DNA of 64,000 nt, from the NCBI GenBank assembly GCA_947625905.1, contig CANQQJ010000004.1, positions 1 to 64,000 of the forward strand, read 5' to 3'. This document shows, in pieces, positions 40,984 to 50,821 of this stretch; position 1 is the stretch's first letter, and every line of letters starts with the position of its first letter. Origin of the DNA: an uncultured Clostridia bacterium. Its GTDB lineage: Bacteria > Bacillota > Clostridia > Monoglobales > Monoglobaceae. The notes below the pieces were generated by a model. That model worked only from the letters and a program-made list of their open reading frames with translations, had not been told where the DNA came from and searched no databases. The position numbers and the translations under genes are program-made.

Positions 40984-41661
40984 CTATTGGGCGTCGCGTT
41001 TAGCCTTTTCGAGGGCCTCCATGTATTCCTTTTCGGTCTCATAGTCCTCGGGATATACATCGTAATCCCAGCCGTCCTCGCAATAGTCTCTCCACCAATA
41101 TTTTTCGTGCCAAACCTTTTCGGCTTCCTCAAGGGCGTTTTCGTATTCTTCCTCGGTCTCGTAGTCCTCGGGATATACATCGTAGTCCTCGCCGTCCTCG
41201 CAATAGTCTCTCCACTCGTACTTAGCTTCTTTAAGCGCGCTCTCAAATTCCGCCTTGGTGTCATAGTCCTCCGGATAAACATCGTAGTCGTAGATATCGT
41301 CGCTGACGCTTTTTATCCACTCTTCGCGAGCGTCACCGAGGGCTTCCTCATAATCTTCCTCGGTCTCATAATTCTTCGGGTCAACGCCGAATTCCGACCC
41401 GTCTTTGCAGTTTTCGCGCCATTTGTACCGAGCCTCCTCAGCCGCGTCATTTAAAGCATCATAATACTCATATTCATTCTCAAAATCCTCGGGGTCAAGA
41501 TCGAACTCTGAGCCGTCATAAGCATAAGTCCTCCAATCATCCTCGTCGGATTCTTTCTCGTCCTTTGTGACATCGAGATACAATTTGTGCGCAAGCCACC
41601 ACTCAAAGCCGTCCGTCTTGCCGTCATGGTTAAAATCAAACAAATCATCCAAAAAACCCAT
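40984..41661 (-). CDS. Acidic tandem-repeat protein
   Basis: 225 aa from ATG 41661 (GGAAAGGTG upstream). The N-terminus contains DFNHDGKTDGFEW, an EF-hand- or dockerin-like calcium loop. It is followed by about five repeats of roughly 32 residues of the form WRDYCEDGxDYDVYPEDYETEEEY..AL..A, each with one Cys. It is very acidic with no signal peptide. No family recognised; repeated Trp/Cys units suggest a binding scaffold. It is the first gene outside the prophage. Confidence 0.65.
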   Translation of the reverse strand: MGFLDDLFDFNHDGKTDGFEWWLAHKLYLDVTKDEKESDEDDWRTYAYDGSEFDLDPEDFENEYEYYDALNDAAEEARYKWRENCKDGSEFGVDPKNYETEEDYEEALGDAREEWIKSVSDDIYDYDVYPEDYDTKAEFESALKEAKYEWRDYCEDGEDYDVYPEDYETEEEYENALEEAEKVWHEKYWWRDYCEDGWDYDVYPEDYETEKEYMEALEKAKRDAQ

Positions 41662-41736
41662 TTTTATCACCTTTCCGGAGCCGAGACCCCGCCTTTATAA
41701 AAAGCGGGGTCCGATTTAATTATAGATTTTTTATGT

Positions 41737-43284
41737 TTATTTTCCCAGCGATTCCTTCGCGGAAACCACAACCTCTTTGTTGTAGCAGTCGAACATATTG
41801 TCAACCGCCTTGAGGTCCTTGGGCTTGCCCGTGAGCAGGCTTACTACCGGAACGATAACCAGTCCCGCCAGCATAGCTATAACACCGCAGTTAATGGGCG
41901 ATTTCAGGATCTCGGGGAAGATGCCGGGCGTCAGGATATTGAGTATCATAATGCCCGCGCCGAAGATAAAGCTTGCCCAAACCGAGATCTTGTTGGTTCT
42001 CTTCCAGTAGAGGCCGTACATGAACGGAGCGAGGAACGCGCCCGCCAGAGCGCCCCAGGAAATACCCATCATCTGGGCTATAGCGCTGAGCTTATCCTTG
42101 TTGAGCGCGATTATCGCGGATATGGCGATAAACATAACGATAAGTATTCTCATGATAAGAACCTGCTTCTTCTCGTCCATGTTCTTGATAACGTGGCCTT
42201 TGAGAAGATCGAGCGTCATGGTCGAGCTGGAAGCCAGAACCAGAGACGAAAGCGTTGACATGGAAGCCGAAAGCACCAGCACGATAACGACAGCAATCAG
42301 GATATCCGGAAGACCCGAAAGCATTGTGGGAATGATCGCGTCAAATCCGCCCTCGATGGCGCCGCCGGGCAGGAACGTGAGCTTGTCGGTGAAGAGTCTG
42401 CCGAATCCGCCGAGGAAGTAGCAGCCGCCCGCGACAACCAGCGCGAAGAATGTGGAAATAATAGTTCCCTTTTGAATGTCGTTCTCGCTCTTGATGGCGT
42501 AGAACTTCTGGACCATCTGGGGCAGTCCCCATGTGCCCAGAGAGGTGAGCAGCACAACGAACAGCAGTCCCAGCGGGTCGGGGCCGAAGAACGAGTTGAA
42601 CGCTCCGGGAACCCCTGTGGGCGCCTCGATGGCCGCAAGGCCGTTAAGAGCCTCGACAAAGCCGCCGTTCTGGACCAGCACCGCGGCGATTACCGCCACT
42701 ATGCCGAACAGCATGATTACACCCTGGATAAAGTCGTTTACAGCGGTCGCCATATATCCGCCCGCGATTACGTAAACGCCGGTCAGCACCGCCATTACGA
42801 TAACGCATACCGAGTAGTCGATCTTGGGGAACGCCATCGAGAAAAGTCTCGAAAGGCCGTTATAGAGCGACGCGGTATAAGGTATCAGGAATATGAACAC
42901 GATAACGGAGGCCGCTATCTTGAGAGCCGTGCTCTGATACCTTTTTCCGAAATACTCGGGCATCGTGGCGCTGTGCAGGTGCTGGGTCATAAGTCTGGTG
43001 CGCCGTCCGAGGATTATCCACGCGAGCAGTGAGCCGATGACCGCGTTTCCTATACCTATCCAAGACGAGGCGATACCGTATTTCCAGCCGAACTGGCCCG
43101 CGTATCCGACGAAAATAACCGCCGAGAAATACGATGTGCCGTACGCGAAAGCGGTGAGCCACGGGCCGACAGAACGTCCGCCGAGAACAAATCCGCTTAC
43201 GTCGGTCGAGTGCTTTCTGCAGTACAGTCCAACAGTGACCATAACCGCGAAGAAAACGATCAACAATCCGATTTTCAAAATCAT
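41737..43284 (-). CDS. Sodium:solute symporter (SSS family), T-box controlled
   Basis: About 515 aa from ATG 43284. It has 12 to 13 hydrophobic segments. SSS hallmarks are FVLGGRSVGPWLTAFAYGTSY in the first part, GYMATAVNDFIQG, and the sodium-site region SASMSTLSSLVLASSS. A T-box leader lies immediately upstream, so the substrate is probably an amino acid; the likely specifier codon suggests tyrosine or an aromatic compound. An ATG four codons upstream abuts the ribosome binding site and is less likely. Confidence 0.82.
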   Translation of the reverse strand: MILKIGLLIVFFAVMVTVGLYCRKHSTDVSGFVLGGRSVGPWLTAFAYGTSYFSAVIFVGYAGQFGWKYGIASSWIGIGNAVIGSLLAWIILGRRTRLMTQHLHSATMPEYFGKRYQSTALKIAASVIVFIFLIPYTASLYNGLSRLFSMAFPKIDYSVCVIVMAVLTGVYVIAGGYMATAVNDFIQGVIMLFGIVAVIAAVLVQNGGFVEALNGLAAIEAPTGVPGAFNSFFGPDPLGLLFVVLLTSLGTWGLPQMVQKFYAIKSENDIQKGTIISTFFALVVAGGCYFLGGFGRLFTDKLTFLPGGAIEGGFDAIIPTMLSGLPDILIAVVIVLVLSASMSTLSSLVLASSSTMTLDLLKGHVIKNMDEKKQVLIMRILIVMFIAISAIIALNKDKLSAIAQMMGISWGALAGAFLAPFMYGLYWKRTNKISVWASFIFGAGIMILNILTPGIFPEILKSPINCGVIAMLAGLVIVPVVSLLTGKPKDLKAVDNMFDCYNKEVVVSAKESLGK

Positions 43285-43314
43285 TTTTTGAATCATCCTT
43301 TCTTTTTGCGGGCA

Positions 43315-43590
43315 AAACAAAAAACCCGCTCTCTATTTTTAAACAGAGGACGAGTTTCACCCGTGGTACCACCTCAATTCACCGCTGCCTCACGGCCGCG
43401 GCCTCAGAAGGTATCATCAATACCCATGTTCTGTGACGGGAACTCCCGTTGCAGCCTACTCGGGCGGCTCAAACCCTTTCGGTGCACTGCTCGCGAAATG
43501 TATTCGAAAACGCTTCCGCCATTGCCTCGCAGCTCCCGGCAACTCTCTTGAGACTTTCACGCATCTACTTGTTTCCGCTCAAACGCATTT
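43315..43590 (-). promoter_or_regulatory. T-box riboswitch leader of the symporter gene
   Basis: The minus strand contains GAGGTGGTACCACG (T-box/antiterminator core) at about 43374-43361, followed by a terminator stem CTCGT-C-CTCT / AGAG-A-GCGGG and TTTTTT. Upstream lies a long structured leader with AGAGAG (Stem I) and GAGTAGG. The best specifier candidate is TAC (43502-43500) in GAATACATTTCGCGAG. The variable base of TGGT pairs with an A discriminator base, as in tRNA-Tyr. The amino acid is a tentative call; the T-box itself is clear. Confidence 0.88.
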
Positions 43591-43696
43591 ATATATAGTA
43601 TAATTATATTAACATAAATCTTTGATTAATGCAAGAAAAATTTTTATAAAAAATAAAAATTTTTACAATTCCCGACGCAAGCCTCGAATGCATAGA

Positions 43697-45598
43697 TCAG
43701 GAAAATCTTATCACGGTCAGCGAATACGGTTTTAAGACAAGCGGAACGCGCGGATCGAATATTTCGGTTTTAGGCGTTACGTTATCGGGATCTTTAAATG
43801 TGTTTTTCGCGGCCGGGCTGTCGGCGCAAAGTATCGTTACGCTGCCCCCGGCCGCATTGAGCTCCGCCGATATATTCAAATCGGCTTTGATCTCGTTTTC
43901 GGTCGGATTGATAAGCTTTATTATCAAGTCTCCGTTTTCGGTCAAAGAAGCCGAGGCGTAAATTCCCGGGTCTGTCTCGCACTTGAGCGCGAAAGCACCC
44001 ATGTTTTCGGCGAACAGTTTTTGCACGTAATAATTGGGAGTTTTGACGATACCGGCCTCGTCGAACCAGATCATATCGGGAGTCCAACAGCTGTGCGGCG
44101 GCACTTTGGAAAAAAGCGGCGCATAAGACGCCATGATCACGTTTTCCGCCCGCTCCAGTCCGCACAGGAACGCCGCCTCGGAAAGCGCCGAGATCATATC
44201 GTTAAACCGCGTTTCTCCGCCCGCCTCATAGGTCTTTGCCGCGTACTCGCCCAGATACACCGGAGTTCCGCCGCGGCCCTCGTAAAAGTCCGCGTTTTCG
44301 AAAAACCATTCCTTTGTGTTGTAGTTATGCTCGTCCACCGCGAAGGCATACGCGGGATCATTCGCCGATTTTTCCTCGAGACGCTTATGCGCCGCATTAT
44401 AGCGCTCGTCTCCGACGCGCGGTCCCGCGGAAAATATCAGGTCGATCTTAGGATATTTTTCATGTACAGCTTTTTCAAACGCCTCGTAGCGCTCAAACCA
44501 TTGGTTTGTTTCCGTCTGCCACTGCTCGTTGCCTATCGCGAGCATGCGCAGATTAAACGGCTCGGGATGCCCCATATCGCTCCGCAGCCCTCCCCATTTT
44601 GTGTCGGACGCGCCGTTTGCGAACTCAATCAAATCGAGAGCGTCGTTTAAATACTCCGCAAATTCGGTTGTGTAATTCCCGTTTTTGTCATAAAGCGGCA
44701 CGGTCTCGGAGGTGTTGAATTGACACGCCATGCCCGCGTTGATGACCGGCAGCGGCTCGCAGCCCAGGTATTCGCACAGCAAAAAATACTCGTAAAATCC
44801 TATGGCGAAGCTCTGGTTATATCCCGCGTCCTTAAAAGACCAGCGGCTGAAATCCTGTTTTCTCCCGCACGCCGGACCTACCGTATGTTTCCAGCGGTAC
44901 GCGTTTTTGAGATCATAGCCCTCGACCGCGCAGCCGCCCGGGAACCTCAGAAATCCGGGGCGCAGCTCCTTCATCGCCTCGGCCATATCGCGTCTGAAAA
45001 GCCCGAGAACCGCGTCGGACGGGATCAGCGACAGCGTTTTTATATCAACGCTCTCGTTTTTTGAGAGTTCGGGAAACGAGAGCCTGAGACGGCAGCCGCG
45101 CGCCTCGCTCTCAGGCTCGAGCGTTCCCGAACCGTTTTCGTCGATACGGCAGCTCACCGATGCCTTGCCGTCCGAGACCGCCTCGAGTATTATCCCGCCC
45201 GCATATCCGCGCATATCCGCCGTCAGCGCGGCAATATACTCTGTGCCGCGCCTCAGCGAAAAGCCTCCAAACGCCGAGTTGAGCGCCTCCGCGCCGTCCT
45301 CTCCGCCGCGCAGCCGCATAAAATAAAAACCGTCCTCGTCTTTGAGATATTCCGCCGAGCCGCGCGTGATCTCCCAGGCGTACCCCGGTTCGGGCGCGGA
45401 GCCATTCAAACGATCGCGCGTTCTTCCGCTTTCGTCGGCATAAAACACAAAATCGGGCGTGATATGCCCGAATGAGCGGTTCTCGACCAGCTCCGCCGAA
45501 AGGCCGCCGTCGGCTGCGCTGCTTATGTCCTCAAAAAACAGGCCTATCATGTTTGGAGAGATTTTCGCGGTTTTTTCAGCGGTTATTTTGATTCTCAT
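43697..45598 (-). CDS. Alpha-L-arabinofuranosidase (GH51)
   Basis: 633 aa. An N-terminal beta domain is followed by a TIM barrel with FLRFPGGCAVEGYDL, the acid/base IGNEQW (E358) and a candidate nucleophile LGEYAA (E451), then a C-terminal beta domain. No signal peptide is visible, so it acts in the cytoplasm on arabino-oligosaccharides, consistent with a fibre-degrading gut Firmicute. It is a single gene with its own ribosome binding site (AGAGGTAATATT). Confidence 0.85.
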   Translation of the reverse strand: MRIKITAEKTAKISPNMIGLFFEDISSAADGGLSAELVENRSFGHITPDFVFYADESGRTRDRLNGSAPEPGYAWEITRGSAEYLKDEDGFYFMRLRGGEDGAEALNSAFGGFSLRRGTEYIAALTADMRGYAGGIILEAVSDGKASVSCRIDENGSGTLEPESEARGCRLRLSFPELSKNESVDIKTLSLIPSDAVLGLFRRDMAEAMKELRPGFLRFPGGCAVEGYDLKNAYRWKHTVGPACGRKQDFSRWSFKDAGYNQSFAIGFYEYFLLCEYLGCEPLPVINAGMACQFNTSETVPLYDKNGNYTTEFAEYLNDALDLIEFANGASDTKWGGLRSDMGHPEPFNLRMLAIGNEQWQTETNQWFERYEAFEKAVHEKYPKIDLIFSAGPRVGDERYNAAHKRLEEKSANDPAYAFAVDEHNYNTKEWFFENADFYEGRGGTPVYLGEYAAKTYEAGGETRFNDMISALSEAAFLCGLERAENVIMASYAPLFSKVPPHSCWTPDMIWFDEAGIVKTPNYYVQKLFAENMGAFALKCETDPGIYASASLTENGDLIIKLINPTENEIKADLNISAELNAAGGSVTILCADSPAAKNTFKDPDNVTPKTEIFDPRVPLVLKPYSLTVIRFS

Positions 45599-45618
45599 AA
45601 TATTACCTCTATTCTCAA

Positions 45619-45642
45619 AAGGCTCCCCTTTCGGGGAGCCTT
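45619..45642 (-). terminator. Terminator after the SLH gene
   Basis: A perfect 10-bp stem AAGGCTCCCC / GGGGAGCCTT with a 4-nt loop. The minus strand continues TTGAGAATAG, giving a TTTT run at the stem end. Confidence 0.85.
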
Positions 45643-45657
45643 AAACATTTGAACTTA

Positions 45658-47490
45658 TTACTTTCCGAGGCTGATGTAAAGACCGTAGAGCATTTTTGCC
45701 GCCTCGGCTCTTGTGGCGGGATTTCCGGGATTGAAGTTGCCCTTATCGTCGCCGCTTGCTATTCCGCTGTTAAACAGATACGAAACCGCGTCTGCCGCGT
45801 AGTCGGCTATGCTGCCCGAATCGGGGAACTGATGCGCCTCGGTCGCGGGTGAGTTCTGACTTCTGTAGATTATAACGGCTATATCCTGGCGGGTTATATC
45901 GTCGCCAATGCCAAACGTTCCGTCCGGACGGCCGGTGATAATGCCGTTTTGAACTGCCGCCGCGATATACGGGGTGTACCAATCTCCCATATCATCATTG
46001 AACTCGGTGGACGCGCTCTGATCTACCGCGTAGCCCATAACGCCCACGATCATCTTTGCGAACTGCTCGCGCGTTACGTGGTTCTGAGGCTCGAATCTGC
46101 CGTCGCCCATACCGTTTATGATGCCCAGGCTACTGAGAGCGTTGATCGAGGGAACAGCCCACTCAACATCCGCCAGATCGCTGAATGCCGACGACGAACC
46201 GCTGATCGGAGCCTGTGTGGGAGCGGCCGTGGCGGTGTTGTTGCCGTAAACATTGCCGTAATACGGATTGTTGTAATTTGTGCCGCTGCCTGAGCCGCCA
46301 TAGGTGGTGCCCGTATAGCCGCCGGTTCCGTATACAAAGTTCGCGGAGATCAGCATAACGCCGTTTACAACGTAGTTCGGGATATTCGCCGCGCTAATCG
46401 ACAGCGTGCTGCCGCTCAGGCTTACGTTTTGGTTATTGATCCTGACATTGCTCAAAGTGTAGCCTGTTACCGAGCTGAATTTGAGCGTCAGCGGATATTC
46501 GTAGCCGATATTCGTGAAATAGTCACTCGCGTTGGATGTCGCGCCGTTGACCGTGGCTTCCACTGCGCCCTGAAGCACAACTCTTCCGCCGCGGCTTACG
46601 TTAACCTGGATCTCATATGTGCCGTCCTGATTGTTTCCGCCCATGCGCTCGATCAGATCGTCGATCTGATCGGTGATCTCATCTATCTCGCTCTGGATAG
46701 AGGTGATGTCATTCCTGTCATAATCGGTCACGGCATCGTCTCTGATGAGGTCGTTGAAAAGTATATACTCATCCTTAAGATCGGGAAGCAGGTTCTTCGC
46801 TTCGTTGATCAGGGTCCTCATCTCTCTGATATCCGCGGCGTCATACGAGGACGCGTTGTTAACATATCTCGTCGTGTATGTATTGAGATCAGCCGAAACG
46901 TCGTTATACTGCTGCTGTGCGCTCTTATAAAGCTGCTGGTCGGTCATCTTTTCGACCTCGGCGCAGATAACTATGTCCGACGCGGGCATTTCAATATAAT
47001 TATCAACGCTGCTTGCCGCTGTTGTCATAATTTCATACACAGAGTCGGTATTGTACTTATAATATACCCTCGTGTAATTATAACCTCTCGCGGCGCGGCC
47101 TTTGACTCTCACGCGCGCTCCCTTTAACGCCGATGTGGCGGTAGTTGAATTCACGTAAGCCTTGATCGTCGAAAGACTGTTGGTCTCGATCGTGATGTTG
47201 TATCTGGCATTTGCCGTCGCTGTGGGCACGGGCGTTGCCGTGGCATCGGGCTTCGGCGTGTTATCCGGCTCCGGACTCATTTCGGGCTCCGTGGATGCTT
47301 CCGGCTCCTCGGTTGCCTCAGGCTCCGATGTCGCTTCCGAATCGGGCGTATCGTTCGGGGCGGGAGCCGCTTCGGTGCCCGCGTTATCCGCGGCAGCGGC
47401 AGGCGCGCCCGCGGCGTTTGCCATAACCGGAACCATAGAAAGCACCATGCAAATCGCTACAAACAGTGCCAAGTTTTTCAAACACTTCAT
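45658..47490 (-). CDS. SLH-domain surface protein
   Basis: 610 aa. A signal peptide (about residues 1-26, ending VMANAAG) is followed by a Pro/Glu/Thr/Ser-rich linker to about 95, then a beta domain with a helical insert (SIQSEIDEITDQIDDLIERM). Three C-terminal S-layer homology repeats complete it (FSDLADVEWAVPSINAL, FNDDMGDWYTPYIAAAVQNG and FPDSGSIADYAADAVSYL). SLH repeats bind pyruvylated wall polymer and hold the protein at the surface. Confidence 0.9.
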   Translation of the reverse strand: MKCLKNLALFVAICMVLSMVPVMANAAGAPAAAADNAGTEAAPAPNDTPDSEATSEPEATEEPEASTEPEMSPEPDNTPKPDATATPVPTATANARYNITIETNSLSTIKAYVNSTTATSALKGARVRVKGRAARGYNYTRVYYKYNTDSVYEIMTTAASSVDNYIEMPASDIVICAEVEKMTDQQLYKSAQQQYNDVSADLNTYTTRYVNNASSYDAADIREMRTLINEAKNLLPDLKDEYILFNDLIRDDAVTDYDRNDITSIQSEIDEITDQIDDLIERMGGNNQDGTYEIQVNVSRGGRVVLQGAVEATVNGATSNASDYFTNIGYEYPLTLKFSSVTGYTLSNVRINNQNVSLSGSTLSISAANIPNYVVNGVMLISANFVYGTGGYTGTTYGGSGSGTNYNNPYYGNVYGNNTATAAPTQAPISGSSSAFSDLADVEWAVPSINALSSLGIINGMGDGRFEPQNHVTREQFAKMIVGVMGYAVDQSASTEFNDDMGDWYTPYIAAAVQNGIITGRPDGTFGIGDDITRQDIAVIIYRSQNSPATEAHQFPDSGSIADYAADAVSYLFNSGIASGDDKGNFNPGNPATRAEAAKMLYGLYISLGK

Positions 47491-47631
47491 AATTCATTCC
47501 TCCATAAAATATAAAAAATTATCGTATGTTTTGTTTTGTCACACTCTAATGTTTTACCATACTTTTTTTAATAAGTCAAGCGATTTTAGAAATTGTTAAA
47601 ATTTGTTACCTAAAAGAAACATTTGTCATTT

Positions 47632-48684
47632 TTACCCGAACGCTCCGGTGATAATACGTATTATATCGTTCCATGTGGCGTATAACATCAAACCCATCAG
47701 AAGCACAAATCCGGCGAAGTGGACATAACCCTCTTTGTCTCTCGGCACGGGCTTTCTGAATATCATCTCGATAAGCACAAACAATATCCTGCCTCCGTCC
47801 AGAGCGGGCAGCGGCAGCAGGTTCATAACGCCGATATTGACCGCCAAAAATCCGGCGAAGAATATAAAGTCCATAAATCCCGAACGAGCCACCGTGCTCA
47901 TGGCGGATACCACGCCCACCGGGCCCGACAGATCCGAAACTCCGGCCTCGCCCTTAAACAGCATGCCGAGCGACACAAACACCAGCTTGACCATCCACAG
48001 CGTCTGGAAAAAACTCTCGTGCAGCACGGTCAAAATATTGACCGGATCCTGCTTTATCGTGAATCCCACCAAATAATAGGGGCTGCCGTCCTCGAGAGTC
48101 GTTTTCATCGGTGTGAATTTTTCGGTATATTTTTTTCCGTCACGCTTAAATTCAAGCTCGCACTCTCCGCTGCCGCTGTACATTCCCAGCTCAAACGAGA
48201 GGTCGCGTCTGATGTTGACGCGCGTGCCGTTTATTCCGACAACTCTGTCGCCGGGCTGCAGGAACCGCGCCGCGTCGCTCTCGGGCTCCACGCTCTCGAT
48301 CGCGGTCGACGGCACAAATCCGTTTTGAAACGACGAGCTCGTAACGATTATCGTGACTATCACAAACCCGAGCAGCAGATTCATTCCCGCGCCGGCCGCC
48401 AGGACTATGATCCTCTGCCACGGCTTTTTGTTGTTAAAAGCGCGCGGATCATCGTTTTCCTCGTCCTCGCCCTCCATGGCGCAGAATCCGCCCATCGGGA
48501 CCGCTCTGATCGAATAAAGCGTCTCTTTCCCCTGCTTTTTATATATGGCGGGGCCCATGCCTATGGCGAACTCGTTGACCTTCACGCCGAATATCCTCGC
48601 CGCGATAAAATGCCCGAACTCGTGGACAAAAATTATCACGCCGAAAACCACGACCGCCGCCAGTATGGTTAAAACCGTTGACAT
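47632..48684 (-). CDS. rseP: RseP-type site-2 metalloprotease
   Basis: 350 aa membrane protein. The zinc motif HEFGH is at residues 21-25 in the first helix, a PDZ domain is in the middle (FLQPGDRVVGINGTRV), and the third ligand region is NLLPLPALDGGRI. It cleaves membrane-bound substrates such as anti-sigma factors. It overlaps the dxr 3' end by 16 bp, the standard Firmicutes dxr-rseP order. Confidence 0.93.
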   Translation of the reverse strand: MSTVLTILAAVVVFGVIIFVHEFGHFIAARIFGVKVNEFAIGMGPAIYKKQGKETLYSIRAVPMGGFCAMEGEDEENDDPRAFNNKKPWQRIIVLAAGAGMNLLLGFVIVTIIVTSSSFQNGFVPSTAIESVEPESDAARFLQPGDRVVGINGTRVNIRRDLSFELGMYSGSGECELEFKRDGKKYTEKFTPMKTTLEDGSPYYLVGFTIKQDPVNILTVLHESFFQTLWMVKLVFVSLGMLFKGEAGVSDLSGPVGVVSAMSTVARSGFMDFIFFAGFLAVNIGVMNLLPLPALDGGRILFVLIEMIFRKPVPRDKEGYVHFAGFVLLMGLMLYATWNDIIRIITGAFG

Positions 48685-49844
48685 ATTTTTCGCACCTCTC
48701 TGTCAGTCTCTATTATATCCTCGATGCTCGGGTCGTCTTTTGATCCGATCAAATCCATGGCCTTTTCCACAAAATCGGCTATCTCCGTAAATCCGATATC
48801 TCCGCTTAAAAATTTCGCCACGGCCGCCTCGTTGGCGGCGTTCATGACCGTCGGCATCGTGCCGCCCTCCGCGCCCGCGCGGATCGCCAGATCAAGGCAC
48901 CTGAACGTCTTTCTGTCGGGCTCAAAAAATGTCATTTTGCCGAGTTCCCTGAACGAGACCTCGCGGTCGGGCGACGGCAGCCGCTCGGGATAAGTGAACG
49001 CGTACTGTATCGGATGCTTCATCGAGGGCAGCGAAAGCTGCGCGATTATGCTCTTGTCCACAAACTCGACCATCGAGTGGATTATGCTCTCGCGGTGGAT
49101 AACCACCTCTATATCATCAAGTCCCACGCCGAACAGCCAATTTGCTTCGAGCACCTCAAGGCCCTTGTTCATCATGGTGGCGCTGTCTATCGTTATTTTG
49201 GCGCCCATGCTCCAATTGGGATGCTTGAGCGCGTCGGCTTTTTTGACGCTTTTGAGCTCATCGGCCGTCATGCCGAAAAACGGGCCGCCGCTGGCGGTGA
49301 GCAGGATTTTTTTTATCTCCGATCGGGCGCCGCCCCGAAGGCTCTGGAAAATGGCGGAATGCTCGCTGTCCACCGGCAGCAGGCGCACTCCGTGTTCCCT
49401 TACCTCGTCCATAAACAAGCCGCCCGCGGTGACCAGCGTCTCCTTGTTGGCGAGAGCTATATCCTTGCCGCGCCTTATCGCCTCTATCGTGGGGACCAGC
49501 CCCGCGAAACCGACGATCGCGGAAAGCACCATATCGGCTCCGCTCTCGGCGGCGGCCTCGATCAGACCCTCATCTCCCGCCAGGACCCTGACGTCGGTGT
49601 CGGCCAGCCTGAGCTTGAGCTCGGCGGCCGCCTTCTCATCGTGCAGCGCCGCCGTTTTCGGCTTGTACCTCCGCGCCTGCTTTTCGATCAGTTTGGCGTT
49701 GCGCCCCGCGGCGACTGCGGTTATCTCGATGTCCTTAATTCCTCGAAGATCGTCAGCCACCTCAAGCGCCTGAGTGCCGATCGAGCCGGTCGAGCCCAGG
49801 ACCGCGACCTTGAGCGGCGCGCCGTTTTTGTTTTTCATACTCAT
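48669..49844 (-). CDS. dxr: 1-deoxy-D-xylulose 5-phosphate reductoisomerase
   Basis: 391 aa. The NADPH-binding GSTGSIGTQALEV near the N-terminus, the metal and substrate region LPVDSEHSAIFQ, and ITIDSATMMNKGLEVLEA are diagnostic. It makes MEP in the non-mevalonate isoprenoid pathway and feeds UppS two genes upstream. Start ATG 49844 with GGAGTG upstream. Confidence 0.96.
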   Translation of the reverse strand: MSMKNKNGAPLKVAVLGSTGSIGTQALEVADDLRGIKDIEITAVAAGRNAKLIEKQARRYKPKTAALHDEKAAAELKLRLADTDVRVLAGDEGLIEAAAESGADMVLSAIVGFAGLVPTIEAIRRGKDIALANKETLVTAGGLFMDEVREHGVRLLPVDSEHSAIFQSLRGGARSEIKKILLTASGGPFFGMTADELKSVKKADALKHPNWSMGAKITIDSATMMNKGLEVLEANWLFGVGLDDIEVVIHRESIIHSMVEFVDKSIIAQLSLPSMKHPIQYAFTYPERLPSPDREVSFRELGKMTFFEPDRKTFRCLDLAIRAGAEGGTMPTVMNAANEAAVAKFLSGDIGFTEIADFVEKAMDLIGSKDDPSIEDIIETDREVRKICQRF

Positions 49845-49929
49845 TATATATACACTCCAAAAATTAATTCCAAAAAATTAAACGGCAAAACGGTTCGGAC
49901 AAATCCCCCGCTTTGCCGCAGCATAAGTC

Positions 49930-50784
49930 TTAAAAAAACATGTTTATCTGCGAGGCGAACAGATATATCACCGGCGCCACCAGCACAATACTGTCGCATC
50001 TGTCGAGCATTCCGCCGTGGCCCGGGAAAAGATTTCCGAAATCCTTGATCCCGAACTGCCTCTTTATCAGCGACGCCGTCAGATCGCCCACCTGGGCCGC
50101 CAGCGCCGAGATAAGACCCAGCGCGAACGTTAAGGCGCAGCTCATTTCGGCATTGATGATATCCGCGAAAAACAGATTTATTATCAGCGCGAAAATCAAA
50201 AATCCCAAGCCGCAGACCAGCGTGCCTCCGACCGCTCCCTCAACGGTCTTTTTGGGGCTGATCTCCGGACACAGCTTGTGCCGCCCGAACAATTTGCCCG
50301 AGAAAAACGCTCCGCTGTCGGTCATGAAAGAGCCCACAAACACCAGCCATGCCAGCACTTTTCCGAATTCGAGCTGCCTTATGAACAGCACGTTCGAAAG
50401 TAAGAACGGGATATATATGAGCCCCATGATCAGCATCGCTATATCCGTTATCCTTATCCTTTTGCGGCTGAAAAGCATCATCAGGAACAGAATAAGCAAA
50501 TACAAAAACGCGCACGTCATGATCATTATCGGCTCCAGAAACGCGCAAAAAGGCAAAGCGGCCGTTCCGATAAATCCGACTATGCACAGCGGCGTTTGAC
50601 GCCTGAGAAGCCCCACGGCTCCGTAATACTCAAAGGTGCCTATCAAAGAACACAAGATCGCCGCCGCCAGCATTACCCATACCGGCGACAGCAAAATTAT
50701 GATTATGACCGGAATCCCGACAGCCGCTGTCAAGACCCTGAGTTTAAGGCTCGGTTTTGATTTAGATTTTGATTCGGATCCCAT
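49930..50784 (-). CDS. cdsA: Phosphatidate cytidylyltransferase
   Basis: 284 aa with seven to eight hydrophobic segments. The CDP-alcohol signature is at the C-terminus (FGNLFPGHGGMLDRCDSIVLVAPV). It makes CDP-diacylglycerol for phospholipid synthesis. It is in the uppS-cdsA-dxr order. Confidence 0.94.
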   Translation of the reverse strand: MGSESKSKSKPSLKLRVLTAAVGIPVIIIILLSPVWVMLAAAILCSLIGTFEYYGAVGLLRRQTPLCIVGFIGTAALPFCAFLEPIMIMTCAFLYLLILFLMMLFSRKRIRITDIAMLIMGLIYIPFLLSNVLFIRQLEFGKVLAWLVFVGSFMTDSGAFFSGKLFGRHKLCPEISPKKTVEGAVGGTLVCGLGFLIFALIINLFFADIINAEMSCALTFALGLISALAAQVGDLTASLIKRQFGIKDFGNLFPGHGGMLDRCDSIVLVAPVIYLFASQINMFF

Positions 50785-50821
50785 CCGAGAGCTCCCCCAA
50801 TGCTTTCATTTTTCGCGGCTC

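Noticed and set aside
40866-41282. 138-aa Arg/Thr-rich frame over the acidic-repeat gene
   Set aside because: It is a shadow of the repeat gene in another frame; its composition mirrors the repeat codons.
41798-43291. Plus-strand frames opposite the symporter
   Set aside because: They are antisense frames in GC-rich coding sequence; the minus-strand product has a complete SSS membrane pattern.
43620-43690. AT-only hairpin after the arabinofuranosidase gene as a terminator
   Set aside because: The AAAAATTTTT repeats lack a G/C-containing stem; pairing would be weak and the call is not supported.
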